A stretch of 64,000 nt of DNA from JAENWD01 sp963796915 (lineage in GTDB: Bacteria; Acidobacteriota; Vicinamibacteria; Vicinamibacterales; JAENWD01), in contig CAWCNI010000004.1 in the NCBI GenBank assembly GCA_963796915.1, positions 1,736,001 through 1,800,000 of the forward strand. Reading direction: 5' to 3'. The position numbers were made by a program, and so were the translations under genes. Each line of letters begins with the position of its first letter. Positions within the stretch are counted from its first letter, which is position 1. The notes below the pieces were generated by a model that was given only the letters and a program-made list of their open reading frames with translations, did not search any database and was not told the origin of the DNA. Of this stretch, positions 46,307 through 55,572 are shown piece by piece.

Positions 46307-46708
46307 CTAGGAGTCCAGTCCGTCAGCAACCCGGGCGCTGGCCCGGTCGATCCCGTCAGCGAGGCGGACGCCAGCGCGCTCCACCTGATCGGCGACACGA
46401 CCGCCGGTTCGCTCGATCCCGTCCGCCGCGCGGGCGCTGTTCCTGTCGAACGCTTCACGGCCGCGCGAGTACGCGTCGCGCCCGCGATCGACCAGCTCGT
46501 TCACGCGCTCGCTGGCCTGCTTGTAGCCGCGCTCGGCGTTGCGCCGCAGCAGCTCGCTGCTCTCCGCGAGCTTCTTGCGTGTTTCGGCGCCAGAACGCGG
46601 CGCGAAGGCGATGCCCACCGCCGCGCCGACGGCGGCGCCAATGATCATTCCGGCGATGATGCCCGCTGCTCCACCACGATCCGTCTGGACGTCTGATTCA
46701 CCGTACAT
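46307..46708 (-). CDS. YtxH domain stress protein
   Basis: About 133 residues from the ATG at 46708, with GGAGGA six bases upstream; an ATG at 46720 is a poorer start. A membrane helix with small residues (AAGIIAGMIIGAAVGAAVGIAFAPRSGAETR) is the YtxH hallmark and is followed by a long, charged helix with VADxxERAG-type repeats. YtxH proteins in Gram-positives are general-stress proteins. It lies between two genes of the two-component operon, so it is probably coexpressed with them. Confidence 0.88.
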   Translation of the reverse strand: MYGESDVQTDRGGAAGIIAGMIIGAAVGAAVGIAFAPRSGAETRKKLAESSELLRRNAERGYKQASERVNELVDRGRDAYSRGREAFDRNSARAADGIERTGGRVADQVERAGVRLADGIDRASARVADGLDS

Positions 46709-46729
46709 GGCTTCCTCCAAATCGCCGCG

Positions 46730-47131
46730 TCAGCGCGGCTGCTCGAGATTCACACGACGACGCCGGCCGCTCGCGGACCAGGCGCTCACTCCCGCCTTCA
46801 CGGCACGCGCGGTGCCGAGCAGCGGCCACAGCCGATCGACGACGACGGTCTTGGTCGTACGAAGGGCTGATTCCACACCGTCCATACGTTCGCGGACGGC
46901 ATCGTCGAGCGCTCGCGCGCGCTCGCTGACGTCGTGCAGGTCGTCCATCACGCCTCGGGCCTTGGCGGCCAGCGGCACGAGATGCTCCTGCTCCAGGATG
47001 TCGGCCGCACGGGAGAACCGCTTCCACGCGACAAACAGGCATACGGTCATCGTCAGCGCCATGAGGAACTGCCCCATCGAGGCAATCGCCACCAGCGCCA
47101 GCCAGAAATTCGTCGAGCTCAGGTCGTTCAC
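46730..47131 (-). CDS. Small single-pass membrane protein with coiled coil
   Basis: A 133-residue protein. An N-terminal membrane helix (FWLALVAIASMGQFLMALTMTVCLFVAW, about residues 9-36) precedes a helical, coiled-coil-like cytoplasmic region (ERARALDDAVRERMDGVESALRTTKTVV) and a basic tail. It resembles DUF948-like proteins in layout only. The start overlaps the stop of the histidine kinase (ATGA), so it is translated with it. Function is unknown; envelope stress is a guess from its neighbours. Confidence 0.7.
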   Translation of the reverse strand: MNDLSSTNFWLALVAIASMGQFLMALTMTVCLFVAWKRFSRAADILEQEHLVPLAAKARGVMDDLHDVSERARALDDAVRERMDGVESALRTTKTVVVDRLWPLLGTARAVKAGVSAWSASGRRRRVNLEQPR

Positions 47132-48732
47132 CAGGCACCTCCGTGAGGGAAATCGCGCCGCGCGGGCTGCAGCGCATGGAGCGCCGCGATCGGGCGCGGG
47201 CTCGCCAGCAACGCGCCAGACGGACCCGGGAGCGGCAGCTCGACAACGAACTCCGAGCCGAGGCCCTCGCCAGCGCTGCGCGCTGATACGCGGCCGCCAT
47301 GCAGCTCGGTCAGGCTCTTCACCAGTGCAAGGCCGAGACCAAGACCGCCGTGGGCGCGCCGCGCAGACTGATCGGCCTGCCGGAAGTGCTCGAAGACGTG
47401 GGGCAGGAAGGCGGAACGGATTCCCTGTCCCGTGTCTGACACCGCGATCCGCGCGTCACTGGCCTCCCGCGTCAATTCCACCAGCACCCGCCCGCCCGGA
47501 GGCGTGAACTTCAGCGCGTTCGAGAGCAGGTTCGCGACAATCTGCCGGAGCCGCGTCGGGTCGCCTGGGATCGTCGTGATGTCCGATTCGATCTGACGCG
47601 ACAGCTCGAGGCCCTTGGCGTCGAACGCCGGCGTCATCTCTTCGACGACCCCGGCAATCAGTCTCGGCAGGGAAACGGCGCCGAGCTCGAGGCGCATCTT
47701 GCCGGTCACGATGCGGCTCATATCGAGGAGGTCGTCCACGATCTGCGACTGTGCGCGCGCGTTGCGCTCGATGACCGCCATGCCGCGCTCCATCTCGCCG
47801 ACGGTGCGCGGAGAGGTTTCCTGCATCAGGTGCGTCCAGCCGAGAATCGCGTTCAGCGGAGTGCGCAACTCGTGGGAGAGCGTCGAGAGAAACTCGTCCT
47901 TCACGCGATTGGCGCGTTCCGCGTCGGACCGCGCCACACGTTCGAGCTCCAGCGTCTCCCTGATTTTTCGATCGCTGTCCATCAGCTGACGTTCAGCGTC
48001 CTTGCGCGCAGTCACGTCCAGCACCAGCGCCGTGAGGCCGTGCGCGATACCGTCCTCCCCGTTGACCGGCGAGAACGAGAACTGCAGCCACACGGGATCG
48101 CCATCGGGGCGTGCCGCAGGCACCTCGCTCGTGCCCGGCCTGGACGCCCCGATCGTCGATGCCATGACCTCGTCGAACGCGGTTTGATGGGTCGCCGCGA
48201 TCAGGGAGTCGAGGGCCTGCCCCCGGAGCGCGTCAGTGTCGCGTCCGACCATGCGGGCGAACCGATCGTTGGCCATCACGATGGCGCCGTCGGCGAGCGT
48301 GTATGTCAGACCCGCAGCCGCCTGGCCGAAAATCGCTTCAAGCCGTCGCTGGCTGTCGTGCAGATCCGCCGTCCGTTGCCGGTGCAGCCCGCCCATCGCG
48401 CTGATGCCGGCGCCGACGCCAAGGTAGACCAGCAGCGGCCCCAGCACCACAGGTGCGCCAGCGCTCGCTGGCGCGACGAAGAAAAAGAGCGCCGCGACGC
48501 CGCCCAGCCCGGTCGCCAGCAGGCCAGGCCCGAAACCACCCGCCAGGCTGGCCGCTGTCGCCGCCAACAGGAAGAACCCGAACGGTCCGAGAGCGCCAAG
48601 GACTGGATGGAGCGCGAATCGGAGCCCCAGGGCAAGACCGAAGAACACAACCGCCGCGGCGTACCGCAACCCGGCGTCCCGAAGGCCGCCGTCGAGAATG
48701 TTAAGAAGCTGCGTCCGACCGCCGCGCACCAC
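47128..48732 (-). CDS. Membrane PAS sensor histidine kinase with DUF4118-like membrane domain
   Basis: A 534-residue protein, first gene of the operon. Four or so N-terminal helices (about residues 20-110) form a DUF4118/KdpD-like membrane module. A PAS domain (about 130-250) is followed by HisKA with SHELRTPLNAILGWTHLM and an intact HATPase: N-box NLLSNALKF, G1 DTGQGI, F-box VFEHF and G2 GGLGLGLALVKSL. It should autophosphorylate and pass phosphate to the NtrC-type regulator and/or to the receiver of the last gene. A sigma54-like promoter lies about 90 bases upstream. Confidence 0.9.
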   Translation of the reverse strand: MVRGGRTQLLNILDGGLRDAGLRYAAAVVFFGLALGLRFALHPVLGALGPFGFFLLAATAASLAGGFGPGLLATGLGGVAALFFFVAPASAGAPVVLGPLLVYLGVGAGISAMGGLHRQRTADLHDSQRRLEAIFGQAAAGLTYTLADGAIVMANDRFARMVGRDTDALRGQALDSLIAATHQTAFDEVMASTIGASRPGTSEVPAARPDGDPVWLQFSFSPVNGEDGIAHGLTALVLDVTARKDAERQLMDSDRKIRETLELERVARSDAERANRVKDEFLSTLSHELRTPLNAILGWTHLMQETSPRTVGEMERGMAVIERNARAQSQIVDDLLDMSRIVTGKMRLELGAVSLPRLIAGVVEEMTPAFDAKGLELSRQIESDITTIPGDPTRLRQIVANLLSNALKFTPPGGRVLVELTREASDARIAVSDTGQGIRSAFLPHVFEHFRQADQSARRAHGGLGLGLALVKSLTELHGGRVSARSAGEGLGSEFVVELPLPGPSGALLASPRPIAALHALQPARRDFPHGGAW

Positions 48733-48821
48733 CCCTCCGAACCCGGCGCCACGCGATCACCGTTCAGGCCACCTGGCGTCGATGCGACCACCTGACGACT
48801 GCCGTGGTCACCGCATCCAGT

Positions 48822-48838
48822 AACAAGGTATGTGCCAA
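48822..48838 (-). promoter_or_regulatory. Candidate sigma54 promoter of the two-component operon
   Basis: On the minus strand TTGGCACATACCTTGTT matches YTGGCACG-N4-TTGCW with the GG and TTG elements at correct spacing; G-to-A and the -12 C-to-T differ. It lies 90 bases upstream of the kinase gene. The operon encodes a sigma54 activator, so self-activation is plausible. Confidence 0.5.
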
Positions 48839-48987
48839 TACTTTGCAGAGATTCACTCGACTATCCGCTGCCGACAAACGGCAGGTGTAGTTAAATTGTA
48901 CATACCGCAGGGCGGCCGCGTAAGAAGCTGCGCCGGCAGACAGGCAGGGGCGAGGCCGGGCAAGGCAGGGCGTGCCACAGGCAAAGG

Positions 48988-49012
48988 CTGCCCGCCGGGC
49001 AAGGGCGGGCAG
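48988..49012 (-). terminator. Hairpin downstream of the carboxylesterase gene
   Basis: CTGCCCGCC at 48988-48996 pairs perfectly with GGCGGGCAG at 49004-49012 around a seven-base loop, 27 bases past the esterase stop. No U-run follows. The rest of the 306-base gap (48733-49038) holds the sigma54-like site and otherwise nothing I can identify. Confidence 0.55.
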
Positions 49013-49038
49013 AACGACAGCGCCGGCGACTGACCGAG

Positions 49039-50655
49039 CTAGCGAGCCGGTGCGGGTTCGGACGTCATGATGGCGTCGAGGACACGGTAGCGCGGGGCAA
49101 GCGTGTCGGGCGCGGCGTGCGACTCCGTGTTGAGGTGCATTACGGCTCCCCCGTCGCGGCTGAATGCCGGCCAGTCGGGAAGGCCCGGCCCGTTCGGGTT
49201 GCCCGTTCGCGCGAAGTTGGTCCAGTAGGACTGAATCTGGTCGGAGAGCGTGTTGTCCACCGGCTCCCACGCCGCCTTGTCGTCGGACTTCAGAGTGCCG
49301 AAGACATATTCGATCTCGCCGGCGTGGCGTGCGCCGATGTCCTTCGCCGTCACCGCGACGCCGTTGACCTTCGTGTCTGGCGCGATGGGCCGATCGCGGT
49401 CGAAGGAGTAGCGATACACCGGCGACTGCCCCGTCTGCAGATGCAGGTCGATCCACTTCCACGTGCCATAGCCGATGAAGGAGTCGCCGGCCAGCGCGGC
49501 CGCCGACTCGACGGCCTCGGCGTCGGTCGTGGCCGGATAGACCTTCAGGACGTCATCCGCACGATCCTTGAATCGTTCGCGCGCCTGCGCCGTGAAGCTC
49601 TGCGCGGTGACCTTCTCTTTCGCCAGCGTGACGCCGGCGCGCCCTTCGCCGGCGTTCCAGCCGGCCAGCAACGGCACTCGGTTCTGTTTGCCTGCGGCAA
49701 AGATCGTCGCGGGATCCTCGGGCAGGACGTAGCCGTCGACAGTCGGCGCAAACCGGCGGTCGCGGCTCTGCGCCGTGGCCAGCTTCAGGACGTCCTCGGC
49801 GGATTTCGCACGCAGCGCCGCGATCGAGTCCGCGCCGGCGGCAGTGGCAAACGCGACGCCTGCGGCCTCGCTCTCGGCGAGTGACTTCGGCGCCAGCGAT
49901 CCCCTCGGACCACCGAAGTAGCCGCCGCTCTCGCCGATCGCCTTCTGAAACAGCCCCTTCGCTACTGGCGACGCCATCAGCGCGCTGACCGAGAACGAGC
50001 CGGCGGACTCGCCGAAGATGGTGACGTTGGCCGGGTCGCCGCCGAAGGCGGCGATATTGCGCTGGACCCAGGTGAGCGCCGCGATCTGGTCGAGCAGGCC
50101 GTCGTTGCCGGACGCGTGTGTCGCCGATGCCTTCGTGATTTCGGGATGCGCGAGAAATCCGAAGACGCCCAGCCGGTAGTTCATGCTGACGACCACGACG
50201 CCCTTGCGCGCGAGCACGGCGCCGTCCTGCCGCGGCTCGGACGCGGAGCCGGCCACGAACCCGCCGCCGTAGATCCAGACCATCACCGGGAGCTTGCCGG
50301 CGGGAGCAGGCCCCGGCGGGGTCCAGACGTTCAGGTACAGGCAGTCCTCGCTCACCTCGTCGCGGAAGATCATGTCGTCGAAGATGCGCGCCTGCATGCA
50401 GCGCGCGCCGAACTGCGTCGCTTTCCGCACGCCGCTCCACGGCGCCACCGGGTGCGGCACGTCCCACCGCAGGGCGCCAACCGGCGGCGCCGCAAACGGA
50501 ATGCCCAGGTACGCGGCCGCCCCTGATGCGTCGTGCGTCCCTTCAATTTGTCCGGCATCGGTCGTGACCTGCGCGCCGGCCGAAGCCGCCGCCAGGACCG
50601 TGATGACGGCGGCAACGGCCCACGCCGTGATCCCGTTCACTCGTTGCAACTGCAT
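49039..50655 (-). CDS. Secreted type-B carboxylesterase
   Basis: A 538-residue protein with a signal peptide (about residues 1-28, ending AGAQ). The nucleophile elbow is GESAG (TIFGESAGSFSVSALM near residue 214), the oxyanion hole is YGGGFVAGSA, and EDCLYLNVWTP is the type-B family signature. The alpha/beta hydrolase fold is full length. It hydrolyses carboxylic esters outside the cytoplasm; the natural substrate may be a plant-derived or lipid ester, which is an inference from nearby glycoside hydrolase genes. Confidence 0.93.
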   Translation of the reverse strand: MQLQRVNGITAWAVAAVITVLAAASAGAQVTTDAGQIEGTHDASGAAAYLGIPFAAPPVGALRWDVPHPVAPWSGVRKATQFGARCMQARIFDDMIFRDEVSEDCLYLNVWTPPGPAPAGKLPVMVWIYGGGFVAGSASEPRQDGAVLARKGVVVVSMNYRLGVFGFLAHPEITKASATHASGNDGLLDQIAALTWVQRNIAAFGGDPANVTIFGESAGSFSVSALMASPVAKGLFQKAIGESGGYFGGPRGSLAPKSLAESEAAGVAFATAAGADSIAALRAKSAEDVLKLATAQSRDRRFAPTVDGYVLPEDPATIFAAGKQNRVPLLAGWNAGEGRAGVTLAKEKVTAQSFTAQARERFKDRADDVLKVYPATTDAEAVESAAALAGDSFIGYGTWKWIDLHLQTGQSPVYRYSFDRDRPIAPDTKVNGVAVTAKDIGARHAGEIEYVFGTLKSDDKAAWEPVDNTLSDQIQSYWTNFARTGNPNGPGLPDWPAFSRDGGAVMHLNTESHAAPDTLAPRYRVLDAIMTSEPAPAR

Positions 50656-50686
50656 TTTCAGGCTCCTGAAATTCGATCGGTGACAG

Positions 50687-51721
50687 TCACGCGCGTCGCT
50701 CGGGCCGCGGGGGAGCAGGGCTGAAGGCTTCCCGCGCGTGCACCTCGAGCGCCGATCCGAGCGGCGTCAGCGCCGCAGCCACGGCGGCAGAGAGGCGGGC
50801 GGGGTCGCCAATCGCCCGCGCGTTGATGATGAGATCGTGGTGCACGGCTGGCGCGGCGTCCAGCGTGCCTTCGACCGAGGGCTCGTCCCCTGAGGCGCAG
50901 ACGCTGGCGCGCACGTAGCCGGTTTCGGCGCGGTCGAGCACCTTCAAGTGGACGATGCCCAGGCCTGCGACCGTCAACTCGAGCTCCAGACTCTCGGTCA
51001 GCCTGCCAACGACTTCGGCTGGCGTCTGCGGCTCGTCGTAGTCCAGGCGAGCGTGCCAGTTGAGCCAACCGAGCGCCGCCTCGGCACGCGTGTAGTGATC
51101 GTAGTCGACCGCGATCCACGCGGTGCCGGAAGATGCGCCCGAGGCCAGCACGTGATCGAGCCAGGCGTCGACGCCCTCACCGGTCCGCACGCTGACGGAT
51201 CGCCCGGCGACGCCGGGGATCGTCGGAGCGGCTTCTCTGTCGGCCTTCGTGAAGCAGACGATGTCCGCCTCCGACAGCTGCTGCCGGAAGAGGTATGTCA
51301 GATTCGCGTCGGCGCCCTCATCGACCTGACGCGCGCGGGCAGGATCCACGAGCACTGTCAACGGCGCCACACGGTAGCGCGCCGACTCGTCGCGTAGCAG
51401 CGGACGGACGACCGTCGCCGCGATGTCGAGACAGCTGCCGACCGGCTCGGCGAAGATCACGTCGACGTCGTGCGCCGCCAGCGCGTCGCCCGCGCGCAGG
51501 AGATCAGAGAGCCTGCAGCAGAAGCAACCGCCCGCCACTTCCTCGACGGGCACCTCGGCGGCGTGCGCCAGCGCCGTGTCCACGACGTTCTGCCCCTGGT
51601 CGTTGGTGATGACTCCGACGCGTTGCCCGCGCCGCTGCAGCCGCCGCGCGGCCTCGAGGATGAGGCTCGTCTTGCCCGCGCCGAGCATGCCGCCGACAAG
51701 CACCAGAGTCGTCTGCTTCAT
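50687..51721 (-). CDS. COG0523 (CobW-like) metal-chaperone GTPase
   Basis: A 344-residue protein. Walker A is GGMLGAGKTS (about residues 9-18), the metal site CFCC lies in EVAGGCFCCRLSDLL (a CxCC motif), EPVGSC follows the second switch, and CFTKADRE is the NKxD-like base-recognition motif (TKAD). G3E GTPases of this group bind zinc, cobalt or nickel and load target enzymes. The start overlaps the GH116 gene stop (ATGA), so the two are coupled, although GH116 enzymes are not known to need such a chaperone. Confidence 0.9.
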   Translation of the reverse strand: MKQTTLVLVGGMLGAGKTSLILEAARRLQRRGQRVGVITNDQGQNVVDTALAHAAEVPVEEVAGGCFCCRLSDLLRAGDALAAHDVDVIFAEPVGSCLDIAATVVRPLLRDESARYRVAPLTVLVDPARARQVDEGADANLTYLFRQQLSEADIVCFTKADREAAPTIPGVAGRSVSVRTGEGVDAWLDHVLASGASSGTAWIAVDYDHYTRAEAALGWLNWHARLDYDEPQTPAEVVGRLTESLELELTVAGLGIVHLKVLDRAETGYVRASVCASGDEPSVEGTLDAAPAVHHDLIINARAIGDPARLSAAVAAALTPLGSALEVHAREAFSPAPPRPERRA

Positions 51722-54469
51722 GCGATTGCCAGACGTTGTCCCGCGGTGAGCACTACGTCGCCTGCCAGGACCACGTGCCGTTGTCCCGCCTCCGGCCGCG
51801 ACATCGTGTGTTCAATCGCACGATTGTCGAGAGTGACGACGGAGCGGACCGCGCGTCGGCCGGCCTCGGCCACCTTCACCGTACGACACGGCAAGGTGCC
51901 GTGAAGGACGTCGAGCGCGAAGGTCGCGCCGTCAGCGCCGTACGAGAAGCGGCCCCACCCGGTCGCGGTCGACCAGAAGCAGCGGAAGTTCGGGACCGCG
52001 GTTCGCGGGAGAGCGGTTACCGTCCGCTCCGGCCCGTGGTAGCGAAACCCGCTGACGGCGAGCACCGCGGACCACGCCGCCATGGCTCGCGCGTAATGCG
52101 ACCCGCATTCCGCTTCATCCCAGGGATTGCGTCGTTCTCCGTCATAGCGCGCGCGGATATTCCCGATGCACTCGATCCCTTCGGGAACCAGGCCGGCGTA
52201 GATCATGTGGCTGGCGGCCGTGTATTCGAACCCGGTCATCACTTCGGCGTAGTACGGGAACGGGACGTCCGGCCGCGTCCCGCGGCCGTAGTCGGCAATC
52301 ACGAGCGCCGCCTCGTCGTTGAGCGCGAACGTACGCTGGACGGTGTCGTGCGAATACAAGGCCCGCTTGTAGTTGTAGCGCAGGATGCTGCGCAGCGTCT
52401 TCACGCAGTGATCGGTCGCCACCAGCGGGCCGAGGCCCGAGACTTCCGCCTGATACTGCCCGACCAGTTGGTCGACCAGGCAACCATTGCCCAGCTGATA
52501 CTCGGGCACATCGGTGTTGTCGGAGCCCATGGTGTTCAGCAGCGCGGGCAGAATCGCGTCCCGCGGTTCTCCCCGCACCTGCTGCACGTAGTACTCGCCG
52601 TTGTAGAGGTTTGCGTCTATCCACGCGCGCCCGGACTCGAACAGGCGTCGCGACTCGGCCGCCATCCCGTCGTCGCCGATCGCGCGCGCCATCTCTTCGA
52701 CGGCGCGCAGGGCCCCGAGGTAATAGATGCCGCAGAGCGGGTTCGGCCCGTAGAACTCGATGTCGTAGGTGTTGTGCTGGGCGCCTTCGAGCACGCCGTC
52801 GCGATCGGCGTCCCACCCGCCGCTGTGCCAGGCGAAGGCGAGCGCGCGCTTCACCTTCGGCCAGAACTCGTCGAGCAGGGCGCGATCGCCTGACAGCTGC
52901 CAATCGAGGTAGACCTTCATGATCTGCCCCATCTGGCCGTCGGCCGCGGCGGTCGCAAAGCGTGAGACACCATCCGGCAGCAGCTGCCGGAACCGCATGC
53001 CCCCGTCGTCATCCATCGAGTAGCCGAACGCCGCCCGGCGCAGAGAACGCGCAAGGCCGGGGAACAGGTGGGATGTCGCGGTCTCGTAGTTCCAGACGTG
53101 GGTGCAGTTGCCCTCGCAGCAGCCGCTCTGGTCGCCGCAGCCCTCGAAGCCGTGGAACTCGCCGTCCGCCGTGCGGAACGTCGTCTGCGTCGCGAGCGTC
53201 GAGAGGTTGGCCGACGCGGCGTCCTTGATCGCCGCGGGAAGTCGTGCTGTCGCGGAAGGTCTCTGCGAATTGCCGCGTTTTTGCTTCGAGGGCCGCGAGG
53301 TGGCCGGCCGCGTATTGGGCGGCGGCCCAGGCGTCAGCGAAGCGGGTGCAGTAGAAGTTGCCGACGACAGTGGCGCCGAGGCCTTCCGGCGCAATCCACC
53401 CGCAGCGGTCCGGCGTGCGATTCGGATAGTGCCAGCTGATGAGAAATGGGAACTGTGCAGTCTCGCCAGGAGGGATGACCCGCTTGATGCACACCGCGGC
53501 GACGACTCCCGCGTCAGGCGGCTCCGGCCCCAGTACGCCATCCGCCGAGAAGTCGTCCCAGAAGTGCAGCGCGCTGGTCCACCATCGGGCGCGAGGCCAG
53601 CCACTCACGATCGAGACAGCATCCGGATCCGGATCGAGCACCGCGAGCGCGAGCGACCCGTTCATCGCGTGCTCGGCGGCGAGCGTCGGATTGCGCATCA
53701 CGATGCCCGCGATCCTGTCGCCGCGTCGGACCTCGTTCACGCGCGGATCGCGCTGGCCGCGCGGCACGGCCGCGCCTGTCATCGGGTTCTCGATCGAATA
53801 GGCGATCGAGACAGTGACCGGTTGAGGGCCGGCATTGCGCACGGCATAGCGCAGCACGGCGATCGGCAACCCGGAATCATCCTCCTCGTGCGGCACGAAC
53901 GGGCTGAAGGCGTCGAGCGTGACGGCGACCGGCAGGCGGTGATCGTGGAACGCGACGTGCGCGAGTGGGTATTCGCCGGTAAAGGTGGCGCCCTCGAGGC
54001 GCTGCAGTCCCGGAGCGCTTCGAGCCCCGAGGCCAAAAGAACCCTGATACGGCGGCTGTATGCGCGACTCGAGGACGCTGACAAACGGCGGCGCGCCGCT
54101 CCGCTCGACGCGGATGGCGGGAAAGGCGTAGGAGGGCGCGTTGCCCTTGTCAGGCCGATTGAAAATCTCCCAGTCACGCAGCTGGCCGCGCCCACCCAGA
54201 CCAATGCAGCCGGCGCCGACGCCGCCGAGCGGGAAGGAAATCTGCGACAAGGCCGCGTCGCGAAAAACGCGCGGGTATTCAATGGCCGAGTGTCGAGGCG
54301 CCGAAGGATGTGGCGGAGGCGCCGATTGCGCGGGCGCGGGTTCCGGCCCGCCGGCGATGGCGGGCGTCGCTGCGCCCGTCGTCGCCGCGGTCGCGGCCGT
54401 CGCGGCGGCCAGCGATCTCTTCAGAAACTCCCGACGATTAGGTCCCGATCCGCCACTAGAGTCCGACAC
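51718..54469 (-). pseudogene. Tat-exported GH116 family glycoside hydrolase, frameshifted
   Basis: From the start at 54469 the protein has a Tat signal (NRREFLKRSLAAAT) and a GH116 N-terminal domain (FPLGGVGAGCIGLGGRG, then DWEIFNRPDKG). Near 53242 the frame breaks: family similarity (IKDAASANLSTLATQTTF; GDQSGCCEGNCTHVWNYE; WDADRDGVLEGAQHNTYDIEFYG) continues in another frame to 51718. Deleting one base in the ACGACTTCCC stretch restores one reading frame of about 917 codons. The family includes beta-glucosidases and glucosylceramidases (GBA2-like). The catalytic half is otherwise well preserved, so this may be a recent mutation or a sequencing insertion. Confidence 0.87.
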
Positions 54470-54529
54470 GCGCGGCAGTATAGACCAGTCGCGTCGTCGC
54501 TCTTCTTGCCTGGAGCCCGTTGCGGCGGA

Positions 54530-54790
54530 TCAGCCGATCACGTCCTGACCGTGACGTCCCTCGGCCGGCCGCGGATGACTCCAGTGCCCCGTGGCGAGGC
54601 CGATGATGAGCAGGGCCCCCGCCAGGCACAGGCCGCCGCCGAGAATGCCTGCCGTGCGGGCGTAGGGCGAGAACCATCGCAGGTCGTTCCCGAACATCGG
54701 CTGGTCGGCTCCCGACGTCACCGTCGCCAGGATCAGAAGCGCGAAAATGCCGAGGACGACTCCTCCGGCGATATACAAGGTGCGACGCAT
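54530..54790 (-). CDS. Small two-helix membrane protein
   Basis: An 86-residue protein with two hydrophobic segments (about residues 6-24, LYIAGGVVLGIFALLILAT, and 47-66, ILGGGLCLAGALLIIGLA) joined by a loop with QPMFGNDLRWFSP. No family is recognised. Start and length are plausible and the codon pattern agrees with neighbouring genes. It lies 60 bases upstream of the GH116 gene on the same strand and may be cotranscribed with it. Confidence 0.6.
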   Translation of the reverse strand: MRRTLYIAGGVVLGIFALLILATVTSGADQPMFGNDLRWFSPYARTAGILGGGLCLAGALLIIGLATGHWSHPRPAEGRHGQDVIG

Positions 54791-55008
54791 TGGTGCCTCC
54801 GCAGTCCTTCAAACTCAAGCACCGTGCCAGACGAATATCTGCCCCCTGCCACACTTCCATCGCGACCCGTTGTCTTGGGCCGCTACATACGAGGCGCTTT
54901 TTTACGGCCAGTTCGTGGTTTTCGCGCGCCGGCGGAGGCGGTGGAGTTCTTGCACCAGCCAGAGGCATAATCGGCCGGCCGCTCGTATGAGGTCGGAAGG
55001 AGCGCGAG

Positions 55009-55563
55009 ATGAGCCAGAGGGTGGTGCGGGCACTGATGGTCGTCGCGGTGATTGCGGGGGGCGCCGTCCCCGGCCTGGCGCAGTCGATGACGCCGCCATC
55101 AACCATCGTCGAAGGCCCTGGTCTCACGGCGACCGATCGCGCGTTCGCGCGCGGGGCGTCGCAGGACGGACAGTATGCGATCGGCCTCGCGATGCTGGCT
55201 CAGGAGAAGACACTGAACGACCAGGTCAAGTCACTGGCCGAGGCGCTTCAGCAGGATCAGCAGCCGGCGATCGAGAAGCTGAAGTCGATCGCCGAGAGCA
55301 AGCAGCTGCCGCTTCCCGACGTCGAGGTGCAGGCTGCCGCCAACCACCGCGCCAGCATCGCGCGGATGGACGGCAAGCCATTCGACAGGGCATTCGTCCA
55401 GTCGGCGATTGATCTGCAGCGCCGAATCATCCAGGACTTCGAGCAGTACGGGGTGAACGGCCGCGATCGCGATCTCATGCAGTACGCGCGCGACCGGCTG
55501 CCGGCGCTGCGCAAATACCTGACGCGCGCCGAGGACGTCCGCGCCGCCATCGGCCATCCCTGA
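55009..55563 (+). CDS. DUF4142 exported protein
   Basis: A 184-residue protein with a signal peptide (about residues 1-25, ending GLAQ). The ferritin-like helical DUF4142 domain follows: TATDRAFARGASQDGQYAIGLAMLAQEKTLNDQVKSLAEALQQDQQ, then DRAFVQSAIDLQRRIIQDFEQYG. Such periplasmic proteins are common in Acidobacteriota and Proteobacteria and often lie near stress genes. The function is not known. It precedes the GH16 gene by nine bases. Confidence 0.85.
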   Translation: MSQRVVRALMVVAVIAGGAVPGLAQSMTPPSTIVEGPGLTATDRAFARGASQDGQYAIGLAMLAQEKTLNDQVKSLAEALQQDQQPAIEKLKSIAESKQLPLPDVEVQAAANHRASIARMDGKPFDRAFVQSAIDLQRRIIQDFEQYGVNGRDRDLMQYARDRLPALRKYLTRAEDVRAAIGHP

Positions 55564-55572
55564 CGTCACCGC

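Noticed and set aside
46290..46458. Longer N-terminus for the NtrC-type regulator
   Set aside because: The added residues precede the receiver and overlap YtxH; the GTG at 46290 has a strong ribosome-binding site.
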